Shown: positions 30,353 through 40,423, counted from the stretch's first letter. The stretch is 64,000 nt of DNA from Cyanobacterium sp. uoEpiScrs1 (GCF_947331815.1 NZ_OX373462.1:1227376-1291375), one strand, 5' to 3'. Notes: a model not told the origin generated them from the sequence alone. Numbers and translations are program-made.

Positions 30353-30396
30353 CTATAATAGGGTAAAAAATAAAAGTATTTTTCACCCTATTATAG
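30353..30396. repeat. Inverted repeat, 12-bp arms
   Basis: CTATAATAGGGT (30353-30364) and ACCCTATTATAG (30385-30396) are exact complements. The inner A-run and T-run extend the stem after one bulged base. It may be an orphan terminator of a lost gene or RNA. Confidence 0.7.
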
Positions 30397-30700
30397 CAGT
30401 TATAATTCATACGCTATTTAGCAAAACTATTGTTCTTTAATTAAATTATATTTTTTTATTCAAGTTATATTTTTTACCTATAATTATTTTTTATTCTTTA
30501 TTCTTTATTCTTAATCTTATTATGCCTTGTCTTTTTTCGTAAACAATTAAGTGTAAAAGTTTGGCATAACTATTTAAATATAGTTTAGTAAAGCCCCAAA
30601 ATAAATTTTTTATTATTTATACCTCGTGGGATTGATGATCTTAGCTGAAATAAAATATCATAAAGTCTTTATACTGTTATCTCTAACGTCATGAAGGATT

Positions 30701-30727
30701 AAGCCTCTCCTTTTTAGGGAAAGGCTT
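30701..30727 (-). terminator. Hairpin downstream of the lipoprotein gene
   Basis: AAGCCTCTCC and GGAAAGGCTT pair with one mismatch around a 7-nt loop, 31 bp past the lipoprotein stop. It has no strong T-run, so this is a probable but weak terminator. Confidence 0.5.
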
Positions 30728-30758
30728 GAAAACTAGTTATGGCTTAAAAGTTAGAGTG

Positions 30759-31625
30759 TCAGCGTCTTCTACCACTAAAATTACGAGAACGAGAACGTGA
30801 CCGAGGATAACTGCTACCAAAACCTCTCCTCCGTTGGGTAGTTGGCTTAGACCTTCCAGAGGTTCTTAGCCGACTCGAGCCTATCCCTGAACCACTTGAT
30901 TTGGTAGAATTAGGAAAATTTTTACGGGTTGAAGAGGTTGAAGAAGATCGTCTTAGATTTCCTGAAGTCCGTAGTATCTTACGATTTTTTACAGCTGCCG
31001 GAGGAGCATTGTATTTGCTTCGGTAGCTATCAACTGCTTGAGTATAAGTGTTTCCGTGACCGCCATATCCCCTTATAATACCTCCTGATTGATACATGGG
31101 AGGAACATAGTAGCGAGGGCTAAATAGTAAACTTCCTACTGCTTGACCCGCTAACGCCCCAGCAAAAGGTGTCCAAAAATTGGATTCCCTATGCACTACT
31201 ACGGTTTGCTGTTGTCCAGTTTGAGGGTTAGTTTGGGTTTCAGTTACGGTATGAACATATTCAATTTTAAAGTCTTTGGTGAGGAACATAATAGCGTCAT
31301 TAATTCCGGTAATTTCGACCGAAGTTTTATCCCCATTAGCGATTTGTTCATCTGTCAATTGTGCCATTTGTAAGTCAGCAGTCTGATAGACAGAAGATTT
31401 TCCTCGAGGTGTATTTAACAGTATCAGGGTATAGGTGCCATCTGCATCATCATAGCTTGCCTGTTGTACTGGATAAGTTCCTTTATCTACTTGGTTAGGA
31501 GAAATAACTAGTGAACTCTTATTGGTGGGAGAAGACTGTTGAGTCGAAGTTGTTGACGAACCACAGGCTACTGTCGTCCAACATAGAGCTACGATCATTA
31601 AAATAGTAATAAATCTACGTGACAT
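30759..31625 (-). CDS. Cyanobacterial lipoprotein of unknown function, basic Ser/Arg-rich tail
   Basis: A 288-residue protein with a signal peptide ending in VACG (lipobox Cys21), so it is probably an envelope lipoprotein. Residues 40-110 form a compact domain (YTLILLNTPRGKSSVYQTADLQ). Around 145-175 is a Gly/Ala and aromatic segment (FAGALAGQAVGSLLFSPRYY). The last about 80 residues are low-complexity, Ser/Arg/Gly-rich and strongly basic. The pattern recalls conserved cyanobacterial hypothetical proteins, but I do not know the function. It lies 27 bp after the DUF1517 gene on the same strand, so they very probably share a transcript. Confidence 0.8.
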   Translation of the reverse strand: MSRRFITILMIVALCWTTVACGSSTTSTQQSSPTNKSSLVISPNQVDKGTYPVQQASYDDADGTYTLILLNTPRGKSSVYQTADLQMAQLTDEQIANGDKTSVEITGINDAIMFLTKDFKIEYVHTVTETQTNPQTGQQQTVVVHRESNFWTPFAGALAGQAVGSLLFSPRYYVPPMYQSGGIIRGYGGHGNTYTQAVDSYRSKYNAPPAAVKNRKILRTSGNLRRSSSTSSTRKNFPNSTKSSGSGIGSSRLRTSGRSKPTTQRRRGFGSSYPRSRSRSRNFSGRRR

Positions 31626-31652
31626 AGGTTTAGATTATTAGATTAGGATTGT

Positions 31653-32258
31653 TCATAAATAAACGAGTTCTGAAAAATTAAGCAATAGTTGATCATTAGT
31701 AAGTTCGTCACCCAACTGAGCGGGGGAAAAGTGAATTTGTATCGCTTCTAAAACCCCTTGATAATTGAGATTAATAAGGGCTTTAAGTCCTTTTTCTAAG
31801 GCTAAGCGATCAGCTAAATTAGTTTCTAATTCAGGCGCTTCACCTTTAAAGGCTACTATGATCATAACAACTACATTACTAGTCATAGGAAGGGACAAAG
31901 GGGTATTTGCATCACTGGTAAAACTGTCAAACTCTGGTCCACTGAGATAACGTTGGGCAGAATCAGTAAATAATTCGGTTATATAATCCCCTGCCTCTTC
32001 TTCTTTCCAAAAAACATCCCCTTCATTGGCCGCTGATCGCCAATAAATAGACATTTCTAGGATTTTTTCGCAGATAATAGCTAAGCATTCTCCTAACACA
32101 CCTAAATCGCCTTCGGATTCTAGAGCCTCCTGAGAAGTATTGTTAAGAACTCCTAAAAGAGTGGCGACTTCATCTCCGGCAAGATGGATGAAAATACGAG
32201 AGACTACAAAACGGTTTTTCCCTGTCCACTTATTAAAGCGATTACCTAAAGAACTCAT
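31653..32258 (-). CDS. DUF1517-family protein, short form
   Basis: A 201-residue protein that matches the C-terminal half of DUF1517, a family of cyanobacterial and plastid proteins. The segment NVVVMIIVAFKGEAPELETN, then LADRLALEKGLKALINLNYQ and the FSPAQLGDELTNDQLLLNFSELV ending correspond to its usual tail. No signal peptide or membrane segment is present, unlike long members that carry an N-terminal membrane anchor. AAGGAAA precedes the ATG by about 10 bases. It sits between the Ycf66-like gene (71 bp upstream) and the lipoprotein gene (27 bp downstream), which suggests a three-gene operon of unknown envelope or membrane role. Confidence 0.75.
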   Translation of the reverse strand: MSSLGNRFNKWTGKNRFVVSRIFIHLAGDEVATLLGVLNNTSQEALESEGDLGVLGECLAIICEKILEMSIYWRSAANEGDVFWKEEEAGDYITELFTDSAQRYLSGPEFDSFTSDANTPLSLPMTSNVVVMIIVAFKGEAPELETNLADRLALEKGLKALINLNYQGVLEAIQIHFSPAQLGDELTNDQLLLNFSELVYL

Positions 32259-32329
32259 GATAGTATTTTCCTTTACTATAGATAATTGAAAGAGAGATAG
32301 GAAAATTTTCAGTATATAATTGTTAAGAA

Positions 32330-33781
32330 CTAACTTGATTTTTCATTATTTCCATCTGACTGTTTGTCTTCTTCTTGGTCTTGAGCAAACATCTCTAACA
32401 GATCGAAAGAAGATGATTCTGTTTCAAGACTGTCCGTGTCTAATTTAATCTCTTGTAAGTCTTTTCTGGTAAGAGATTCATCTGTTTTAGATTGATCATC
32501 TGTACCCATCGTTAGTATTTTTTCAAATTCTTCTCGGCTGATTTTCTCCGAAAAAACAGGTTCTTTTAAAGTTTCCTGTGTATCTTCTTGTAATTGTTCG
32601 ATCTCAAAAGTTTTTTGGTTTATTTCTGGTGTAATTTCTGTCTCTTCAAGGATTGTTTTTATTGTTCTAGGTTGTTCTGAAAAATCAAAGTTATTCTCCT
32701 TTACTTGTTGAGTCGCAAATTTGTCTTGTTCCTCTGGTATTTCTGTTATTTCATCTTCTACAACTATTGTATTTTTAGAAATTGCTTCAAATGGTTCAGG
32801 TTTATTCAAAATGTCAGACTTTTCCGAGTCTTCTTTTTTATTGACATCCAATTCCTGTCGATTAGATGATTTAGTAATTATTTCTGGCTGTGGTTGAGAG
32901 TTCAGGTTTCTAAACTTAAATAGAGACCTTAAAGAGGACATTAAGGGGAAGTTTTTCTTTTTATGTTTTTTAAGTTCTAATTCAACGGGGGTGGAAGATC
33001 CGGATTTGGTTTCGGTTTCTACAATGGGAGTTTCTGTTGGTTTTTCTATCAGTAGGGATGAAGGAAGTTCTTCATCCGAAATTAACAATTCAGATACTTT
33101 TTCAGAAGAGGTTTCTCTAATTTCTGTTTCTTCTATTAAGGAAATCGTTTCTGTTGACTCTTCTACGGATCCTTCTGTTGACTCTTCTACGGATCCTTCT
33201 GTTGACTCTTCTACGGATCCTTCTGTTGACTCTTCTACGGATCCTTCTGTTGACTCTTCTACGGATCCTTCTGTTGACTCTTCTGCGGATCCTTCTGTTG
33301 ACTCTTGAATAAAGGTCTCTTCTATTCCTAGAAAGGCTTTTTCTTCAGTAGATATCTCTTTAGAGACTGGCTGAGAAAATTCTCTTGTCAAGAGTTCTTT
33401 CCCGTCTGTTCCTGTCTCTATTATTGGGGATGGAGTATTATTCGTAGTAGTAGAGTTTATTTGGAATCCTAAACGGTTTTTCACCCAACGTAGAACAGAA
33501 AAACCAGTTAGAGCAGTTTGGTTTTCGGGGTAAGCAGTTACCCGTCTCAACTGCACTGTTTGCCATCCGAAAGATACTACCAAGATAACTGCCGCTAACT
33601 GTCCCAATAAAATTCCACCAGTGATGCGCTCAGCACATATCCATAAAACTAGGGCATAAAATAGACCAACACCACTCCAAAGAAAATCGTCTTGACGATG
33701 CAATTTAGGTAACAAGAAAGCTGATAAATACAAACTTATGCTAGTGAAGGCGATGACAATTGCTAGGATGTAGGCCAACAT
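32330..33781 (-). CDS. Ycf66-like membrane protein with long acidic, repeat-bearing tail
   Basis: The first about 85 residues (MLAYILAIVIAF to SFGWQTVQLRRV) carry three membrane segments with the Ycf66 pattern. The rest is a hydrophilic, Glu/Ser/Thr-rich, probably disordered tail. Ycf66 is known from plastids and cyanobacteria, but its function is unclear. I chose the ATG at 33781 because the family begins at this membrane segment and AAGGAG lies 11 bases before it; an ATG at 33826 would add 15 polar residues. Within the tail an eight-residue unit EESTEGSV is repeated six times with one variant. The gene is divergent from tamB. Confidence 0.75.
   Translation of the reverse strand: MLAYILAIVIAFTSISLYLSAFLLPKLHRQDDFLWSGVGLFYALVLWICAERITGGILLGQLAAVILVVSFGWQTVQLRRVTAYPENQTALTGFSVLRWVKNRLGFQINSTTTNNTPSPIIETGTDGKELLTREFSQPVSKEISTEEKAFLGIEETFIQESTEGSAEESTEGSVEESTEGSVEESTEGSVEESTEGSVEESTEGSVEESTETISLIEETEIRETSSEKVSELLISDEELPSSLLIEKPTETPIVETETKSGSSTPVELELKKHKKKNFPLMSSLRSLFKFRNLNSQPQPEIITKSSNRQELDVNKKEDSEKSDILNKPEPFEAISKNTIVVEDEITEIPEEQDKFATQQVKENNFDFSEQPRTIKTILEETEITPEINQKTFEIEQLQEDTQETLKEPVFSEKISREEFEKILTMGTDDQSKTDESLTRKDLQEIKLDTDSLETESSSFDLLEMFAQDQEEDKQSDGNNEKSS
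33151..33306. repeat. 24-bp tandem repeat inside the Ycf66-like gene
   Basis: Six full copies of a 24-bp unit (CTGTTGACTC TTCTACGGAT CCTT on the plus strand) and a partial seventh run head to tail. Only one copy differs (TCTGCGGAT). Near-identity at the DNA level points to recent slippage or active homogenisation. On the minus strand it encodes the octapeptide EESTEGSV. Confidence 0.95.
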
Positions 33782-33967
33782 CGAATGGGTTACTCCTTGG
33801 GTATTCTCTTTATTATTGTGAGGCATCTTGCCTCTTATTGTTCATTGGATTCACGATCCAGTTTTTCACTTACCAGTTTTCCACTTAAGTAAGTTAGATT
33901 AGTTAGCAAATTCCTTGACTGCGGTTGTCTCCTCACACTTGATGTTTTTTATAGTTAAGAAACTTCT

Positions 33968-36900
33968 ATGAGTCAATCGCCGCTTCCTCCTAATTCTCCG
34001 TCCAACTATTTGAGTCATCTGCTAAGAATAGCTAGAAAACCTTATAATGTTGCGATCGGACTTACTTCTGTAAGCATTATTATCATTGGCTACACAGGGT
34101 TAAGTCTTTTTCTTCACAAATATCTTCCTCCTTGGCTGGAAAAACAAGTTAGTTATCTGATTAATCGTCCTGTCAATATTGATGAACTTCATGGCTTTTC
34201 TTTGACTCGTCTGTATTTGGGCTCTACTTCTGTGCCACAAACGCCTGATCATCCTAATCAACTCGTTGCTAATCGTACTGTTGTTCATTTTAATCCCATA
34301 GCTATTCTCTTAAAAAGAACTTTAGTGATTAAAATTGTACCTGAAGATGTTGAAATTGAGTTACATCAATATTCTGAAGGAGATTTACTAAAGGGAGAGA
34401 TAACAGATGAGATTATTCCTCTAAAATTAGACCTTATTTTTGACACTAAAAATGTTGCTATTAAGATCTTTCCTAAAAAGACAAATAATTTACTAATGGC
34501 AACTCTTACTGGACAAGTAAGATACAGTGAAATTACAAAATCAAAGTTAGATTACGATATTAATTTGGCATTACTTGGTAGTGAAATTTCTCTCAAAGGA
34601 GAAACAGTTATTGAAACTAAGGAAAGTCAATTAAAATTAGCTATTACTAAATTAGACTTTAGTCAATTAACACCTCTTATTATCAATTCTCCTATTCAAT
34701 TAAACCAAGGAGATATTGAAGCAGATTTAAATATTAATTTTCCTTCTATTGATAAACTATCTAAAACTAAGGCTAAAGGAAACATTTACTTAGAAAATGT
34801 CGAAGGTAAAATTTTATTGTTTGACAAGCCTTTGCAAGCCTTTGCGAATGTTTCTTTTCAAGATAAAAAAATATTAATTAAAAATGCGCAGGCAAGTTTA
34901 GGGAATATTAATGCTAGTTTATCTGGCCAATATAGTTGGAATACTGGATATAATCTAGAAGCTAATATTAGTGGATTAAGCTGGAATAATATTCAGGCAA
35001 TTAATCCAATTAAGTTTCCCGTAGAAATCGATGGAGAATTACAAGCACAATTAAGTTTAATAGGGATGTTTAATTCTCCTTTATTAAGGGGGAAGATAGA
35101 AAACATAGATTTAATAAAAATTGCTCATACTAAAATAAAAAAAATTACTATTGACTTTCAAAGTAATTTAGATTATTTCTTGTTACAAGATTTATCTATT
35201 GTCCCTGAAGCTGGAGGAAGAATTACGGCTAAAGGTATAGTTAAACATCAAATAAGTCAATCTATTACTGGTGGAAAATCAATTAACTGGGAAAATATTC
35301 CTTTTGAATTAGATTTCAATACTAAACTACCAACTAAACGACTAGTAAATGATTACTATAAGTTACCAGTGACAATAAACTTAAATAGTCTAAAAGCACA
35401 AGGAAATATAAAAGGGCGATTAGCTAATCCTAAAGGTTTTATAGAATGGAATACAACTGGAAATTTAAATGCTACCAACACTAAAATTATAAGTCAAGGT
35501 AAGTTTTTGATACAGAATAATGATATTGTTCTTAACAATATAGAGTTAGTGACCCAAAAAGGAAAAATAATTATAAATGGTAGTGGAAATTTAAAAAATA
35601 AGAAATGGCAAGCTCATCTAAATTCTAGTTCTTTGGATTTAACTCCATTTATTTCAGTCATCTGTAATACAAAAAGTAGAAAGTATTTTAATAATATTTT
35701 TATAAAAACTGTGAATATTAGAATAGGAGGTAACCTTGACAAATTTTGGAAAAGATCTATTAATTTATCTTCTAACTTAGTTTTTGCGCTAAATAATGGT
35801 AATTTTGTTATTAATACTCAATTAAAACAAGCTCAATTTACAACATCAGTAACTGGTACAAAACTTATAGGAAGTTTTGTACCAGTTACTGATGTTGTTA
35901 CACCAATTATATTGAAAAAATTTTATTTAAATTTGTCAGGAAACATAGAAAAAATTTTACAGAAATCTTCAATTAATATTGATGCAATTAAAGGTAATTC
36001 TGATTTAGAAATAGAAATAGCTAAGAGCATTTTCAAGACTGAAACAACCTGGCAAAATGGTATTTTTCAAGGGATTGCTGAGCTAGAATCGTTATCTCTC
36101 AATCAATTTATCTCTCAGCTACCAGTTCCTGTTCTATTAACTAATAGTAGAATTAACTTTTTAGGAAGTCTACAGTCTCTACTATTTTTTAGGAAGACCT
36201 CTAATGTTGATGACTTTCAAGTAAATGCCAACACGCAATTTAAAATTGCTGATGGAACCGTTACAGCTATTAGTAAGTTAAACCAAGGAAAAATTACTGT
36301 TAATGCGATAGCTACTCCCTTATCAATCTCTAGTCTTGTACCCAGAGTTTCTATTCCTATTAAAGTAAAAAAGACATATGTTAATTTAACAGGATACTTG
36401 TCAGATTTACTAGCTTTTAACTTTAATACTGTGCAAGGAAATGCTCAGATAAAACTCGGAATTGCAAAAAAAGAAATTGCTACATCAATTAAATTGAGAA
36501 ATAATCAGTGGCAAACTAATATTATTGCTGAGCAACTAGATTTGTCAATCTTAAAAAATCAATTATTGTTCTCAAAAATAACTGAGCCAATGCCAATTAA
36601 TGCAGAAGTTAATCTGTTAGGAACTTTAGAATCGCTATTGTCACCTGACTCTATGATTCCTATCCAAGCTACTGATATAGTAGTAAAAACGGGAGAACAA
36701 AACATAAGAGCTAACGGAAATATAACTCTGACTAATTTTATTGATAATTTTGATATTGCTTCTGTCAGCCTAAATATTGAGACACAAGCTGATTTAAAAT
36801 TTATACCTATCACAGAATTCTTAAATAAAATAACTCTTAATAGACAGCTCTTACCTCAAACCATTAATTTAGCAGGAAAAGGAAAATTTCAAGGTAGTTT

Positions 36901-39900
36901 AACAGGTAAAAATTTGTTGACATCTTCTTTATTAGAGAACAATCTTCAATTAAAAGGCAACTTAGATTTATTAGATTTTACATTTAATGAACTGAATTTT
37001 GAATCTATTTTAAAAGGAGAAATTAATTTAGTAGCAGGAGAAGTAATTTCTCTTGATTTACGAGGAAAAAAAGATGTTATTGCTACTGTTTTTACTTCTT
37101 CTACACAACAAAAATATTTATTTCCCTACATTCCAGAATCCTTTAATATAAGTCAAAAATATAAAAACTCTTCCCCAGTTACTGTTAAAGGAAATCGTCA
37201 AGATGCTCGCCTAGTTGCTAAAGTTCAAAACTTTCCTTTAAAACAATTAAGACTGTCTCCAATTAGTAATTATGGTTTGACTGACTATTTAGGAGGGAAA
37301 ATAAATATCGATTTAGAAATTGATTTGTTAACTTTTGAAAGTAGAGGTAAACTAGACATTATTGATATTAATTTAGGTGAAGTTTTTAAAAATAATTTAC
37401 AAGTTAATTGGATTTATCAAGATGACTATATTACTTTAACAAAAGCAACCATAAAATCAGAAAAAAATGACTACATAATCAATGGGAAAATAGGGTTAAT
37501 AACAGGAGAAATTCAAGGAAGTTTAAAGGTAAATAAAGGTTATATACAAGATTTTTTAACTGTTCTAAAAATTTATGATTTTGATAGTATTTTGCGATTA
37601 TTGCAGTCTAAAAAATATTCTCTATCACATTTTAAGCAGGTGATTCCTCAATCTATTGGGGAAATAAATACTCGGCTTTCAGAACAAGTTAATCAGTTGT
37701 GGGAAAATGACAAAAATATCAAAGAAATTGCTATAGAAAAACAAGCTAGGCACTCACCGCAAGAATTAGATATTAAAGGTGAGTTTAGTGGAAAAATTTT
37801 TCTATCTGGAACTTTTAAAGTTCCAAAAATAACTTTTCAATTTGAGGGAAAAAATTGGGAATGGATCTCTCAAGCACCGACCCCCTCTATTGTTAATCCC
37901 CTAGGGTTTGTCCTTGAAAGTTCTCCAGTAATTTATTTTAAAAAGTTAGCAATTACAGGAAAATTAGAAAATGGAACTATTAACATAAATCCTATTATTG
38001 AGCTTAACAAAAGTTTGATTCAAGCTAATCTTAGTTTAACGTATGATAATAATCAGTTTTATTTACAACCTTCAACTTTTAGCTTTAACAATCTTGCTTT
38101 AGATACGGTACGTAGTTTAATAGTTATTCCCGAGGATATTAATGGTAATATTGATTTGGTAGGAGATCTCACTGGAAGTTTAAGAAAACCAAAAATAAAT
38201 GGAATATTCTCTTTTAAACAAGGGGCTATTAATGCTCGATTACTTAGACAAAATTTTCAAGGTAATTTTACATATAGTAATGCACAATTAGAACTAAAAA
38301 TAGACGAGCCTGATTTTATTCAAGCTTATGCCCGCTTTTCTTTGCCTGTTAAAACGGATAATAATAATCGATTTAAAATTAACATTCAACTAGAAACTAG
38401 GGCTTTTTCTTTACTAGAAATTTTAACTAAAGAACAAGTCAGTTGGATTAAAGGAGAAGGAAAAATATACATTGATCTAAGTGGTAAAATTAATATGAGT
38501 GATGAATTAAAAGTGATTTTTGATTCTAATAGTATGCTAATTTTAGATCTGAAATCAATGATTTTTAAGAGCGATTTATTGCCAAATATTTTAACCTTAA
38601 ATGGGAAAGTAGCCCTACAAAATGGCAAAATTAAAGTAAATAAGCTAATAGGTAAGTTAGGAGAGATAACTATTAATGCTATAGGAATACTACCCTTGTT
38701 TTCTTCATCATTTATAGATGTTGATAGTGCCATTCCTCTAAGTATTAATTTGACGCAAAACCAAGTAAATAATGATTTCTTATATCAAGGAATTGCTGAT
38801 GCTTTAATTCTCATCAAGGGATCAGTTTTTAGCCCTATAATTGAAGGAGAAATACAGTTAAATCAGGGAAAGATTGTAGTTCCTAATTTTATTTATAGTT
38901 TGTATAAAAAAACAAAATCACCAATTCTAGAAAAGTGGATAAAAAGAATGATTTCCCCAGAAGAAGTAATTCTTCTTCCAAAAATTAACGAATTTATAGT
39001 TTCAATTAAAGAAGTTGAAATTGAGCAAAAAAATATTAATCCCAAATTTAGTTTTAACGTTAGTGGTAATCTAAGTTTAAGTGGTCAGTTAACTAGTCTT
39101 TCTTTGCCAGGGTTACTTGCTCTAAAACCGTCTGGAAAAGTTTATATCAATAGAGGAAAAGTCAATATTCCTGTAACTCGCGTTTTTATTCCTCGTCAAT
39201 CTAAAAACACTATTACTTTTTTACCAGAAAAAGGATTATTAAATCCCTATATAGATCTAGAATTTAAACTTTATATATTGAATATTGCTTTAAGGACAAT
39301 TAATGCTAACGAAGTCGCCGATGATATTGTTCAAAGTGGTCGCTCTCAATCAGTAGAAATTACTATAGGAATTAAAGGAGATGCTGACCAGTTACTTCCT
39401 AATCTTGGTAATAAGTTAGAAGAAGTTTGTAAATTAAGACCAGATAATTATCGCCCTATTCCCAAAACTTCAGCAATTAATCCTAATAAATTGAGGCAGT
39501 TAGTTAACTGTATTCAGATCAATAATTTAGGTGCCAACTCAATTCGGGACTTACTACAATCTCCTATTGTTTCTTTTTCTAGTAGTCCTCGTTTAAGCAG
39601 TAGTGAGTTACTAACGCTTTTTGGGACACAACTTCCTAATTTAATTGAGCAATTACAACAACAAAATTCAGCCCAATTAGTAGAAGCAGGACTACCCCAA
39701 GTTGCAATTGTACTGTTTCCCTTTTTACAAGATTGGATTTTTGAGCTAAATGAAACAACTAATCACCTAGGAAAAGAGTGGGGAATGGGAAATTTACGCT
39801 TGTATCCTGTCTTAGAAAAAGTATATGAACTTGAAGATGATTCACTAATTCGGTTTTCCTATGATTACTCATTTAATGAAGTAATTATCCGTTATGAGAA

Positions 39901-39910
39901 CAAATTTTAA
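33968..39910 (+). CDS. tamB: TamB-like translocation and assembly module protein (DUF490)
   Basis: TamB-type proteins bridge the inner and outer membranes and move phospholipid or assist outer-membrane protein insertion; the plastid relative is TIC236. This 1980-residue protein has one N-terminal membrane segment (about 28-48) and then a very long series of beta-rich units, seen as recurring patterns such as VNLTGYLSDLL, INFLGSLQSLL and VNLLGTLESLL. The C-terminal DUF490 domain ends LIRFSYDYSFNEVIIRYENKF, with the alternating beta pattern expected. It is one intact frame. A perfect 27-bp inverted repeat lies within it (listed separately). It is divergent from the Ycf66-like gene. Confidence 0.92.
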   Translation: MSQSPLPPNSPSNYLSHLLRIARKPYNVAIGLTSVSIIIIGYTGLSLFLHKYLPPWLEKQVSYLINRPVNIDELHGFSLTRLYLGSTSVPQTPDHPNQLVANRTVVHFNPIAILLKRTLVIKIVPEDVEIELHQYSEGDLLKGEITDEIIPLKLDLIFDTKNVAIKIFPKKTNNLLMATLTGQVRYSEITKSKLDYDINLALLGSEISLKGETVIETKESQLKLAITKLDFSQLTPLIINSPIQLNQGDIEADLNINFPSIDKLSKTKAKGNIYLENVEGKILLFDKPLQAFANVSFQDKKILIKNAQASLGNINASLSGQYSWNTGYNLEANISGLSWNNIQAINPIKFPVEIDGELQAQLSLIGMFNSPLLRGKIENIDLIKIAHTKIKKITIDFQSNLDYFLLQDLSIVPEAGGRITAKGIVKHQISQSITGGKSINWENIPFELDFNTKLPTKRLVNDYYKLPVTINLNSLKAQGNIKGRLANPKGFIEWNTTGNLNATNTKIISQGKFLIQNNDIVLNNIELVTQKGKIIINGSGNLKNKKWQAHLNSSSLDLTPFISVICNTKSRKYFNNIFIKTVNIRIGGNLDKFWKRSINLSSNLVFALNNGNFVINTQLKQAQFTTSVTGTKLIGSFVPVTDVVTPIILKKFYLNLSGNIEKILQKSSINIDAIKGNSDLEIEIAKSIFKTETTWQNGIFQGIAELESLSLNQFISQLPVPVLLTNSRINFLGSLQSLLFFRKTSNVDDFQVNANTQFKIADGTVTAISKLNQGKITVNAIATPLSISSLVPRVSIPIKVKKTYVNLTGYLSDLLAFNFNTVQGNAQIKLGIAKKEIATSIKLRNNQWQTNIIAEQLDLSILKNQLLFSKITEPMPINAEVNLLGTLESLLSPDSMIPIQATDIVVKTGEQNIRANGNITLTNFIDNFDIASVSLNIETQADLKFIPITEFLNKITLNRQLLPQTINLAGKGKFQGSLTGKNLLTSSLLENNLQLKGNLDLLDFTFNELNFESILKGEINLVAGEVISLDLRGKKDVIATVFTSSTQQKYLFPYIPESFNISQKYKNSSPVTVKGNRQDARLVAKVQNFPLKQLRLSPISNYGLTDYLGGKINIDLEIDLLTFESRGKLDIIDINLGEVFKNNLQVNWIYQDDYITLTKATIKSEKNDYIINGKIGLITGEIQGSLKVNKGYIQDFLTVLKIYDFDSILRLLQSKKYSLSHFKQVIPQSIGEINTRLSEQVNQLWENDKNIKEIAIEKQARHSPQELDIKGEFSGKIFLSGTFKVPKITFQFEGKNWEWISQAPTPSIVNPLGFVLESSPVIYFKKLAITGKLENGTININPIIELNKSLIQANLSLTYDNNQFYLQPSTFSFNNLALDTVRSLIVIPEDINGNIDLVGDLTGSLRKPKINGIFSFKQGAINARLLRQNFQGNFTYSNAQLELKIDEPDFIQAYARFSLPVKTDNNNRFKINIQLETRAFSLLEILTKEQVSWIKGEGKIYIDLSGKINMSDELKVIFDSNSMLILDLKSMIFKSDLLPNILTLNGKVALQNGKIKVNKLIGKLGEITINAIGILPLFSSSFIDVDSAIPLSINLTQNQVNNDFLYQGIADALILIKGSVFSPIIEGEIQLNQGKIVVPNFIYSLYKKTKSPILEKWIKRMISPEEVILLPKINEFIVSIKEVEIEQKNINPKFSFNVSGNLSLSGQLTSLSLPGLLALKPSGKVYINRGKVNIPVTRVFIPRQSKNTITFLPEKGLLNPYIDLEFKLYILNIALRTINANEVADDIVQSGRSQSVEITIGIKGDADQLLPNLGNKLEEVCKLRPDNYRPIPKTSAINPNKLRQLVNCIQINNLGANSIRDLLQSPIVSFSSSPRLSSSELLTLFGTQLPNLIEQLQQQNSAQLVEAGLPQVAIVLFPFLQDWIFELNETTNHLGKEWGMGNLRLYPVLEKVYELEDDSLIRFSYDYSFNEVIIRYENKF
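35840..35898. repeat. Perfect 27-bp inverted repeat within tamB
   Basis: Arms 35840-35866 and 35872-35898 are exact complements around the loop ATAGG. They encode about residues 625-644 of TamB and keep the frame open. No T-run follows, so a terminator is unlikely. The left arm begins ACAACATCAGTAACTGGTAC. Confidence 0.9.
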
Positions 39911-40358
39911 TAAAATATTTAAACTAAATTATATTTATAATCAAATATTGCTTTTTCAAAATCATAAATCAGGGATTTAAAGTAGGCAATAGACAACATT
40001 AATAATCCATTTGTTATTAACTGAAAATCTGTCCAATTAAGTCATACAAATATAGTTATTTTCTTGAAAAAGCAAGGTTGCTTAGTTGTTTAAATCTAAA
40101 TAAAATTCTTCAATCAAACAAATACAAGTAATTTATCAAATAAAGAATTGACAAATATATAAATACTTGTAATCATAATATATTTAATGTAATTTTTTTT
40201 GATTAGATTTACTGTTAACTTATTAAATAAAATACAGTTTATAAAGTATAAGTTAGCAAATCAAATTAACTAACCTTTTATCTCCCTAAATTTTATTTAA
40301 ACTTACATTTTATTTATTATTTTTGGTACTGGTATGATGTCTCAGTTTAATAAACATT
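39911..40358. other. Gap between convergent tamB and dnaK
   Basis: About 450 bp of AT-rich DNA with no gene. No strong tamB terminator was found; only the dnaK hairpin at its right edge stands out. Confidence 0.45.
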
Positions 40359-40390
40359 AGAAACCCCGACTCGTAAGAGTCGGGGTTTCT
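40359..40390 (-). terminator. Rho-independent-type terminator of dnaK
   Basis: AGAAACCCCGACTC and GAGTCGGGGTTTCT are perfect 14-bp arms around a GTAA loop. This GC-rich stem stands out in AT-rich DNA and begins 34 bp past the dnaK stop. It may also stop transcription arriving from tamB. Confidence 0.8.
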
Positions 40391-40423
40391 AAAACTAAAA
40401 CTAAGTGAGAAGTTTGAAGTGAG

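Larger units (their letters stand above)
29696..30758. other. Gene-free region after tRNA-Ala
   Basis: About 1.06 kb of very AT-rich DNA. A T-rich run right after the tRNA (TTGTTCTTTTTTT) may stop its transcription. The region holds three hairpins listed separately (30152-30210, 30353-30396, 30701-30727) but no ORF. Two unrelated strong hairpins in one gene-free stretch hint at lost genes or small RNAs. Confidence 0.5.

Noticed and set aside
33151-33306. Regular 24-bp repeats that could be taken for a CRISPR array
   Set aside because: The units are contiguous with no spacers and form part of an open reading frame.
32991-33308. A 105-codon plus-strand frame through the repeat
   Set aside because: It is the antisense reading of the repeat (DSSTDPSV units) and exists only because the repeat keeps all frames open.
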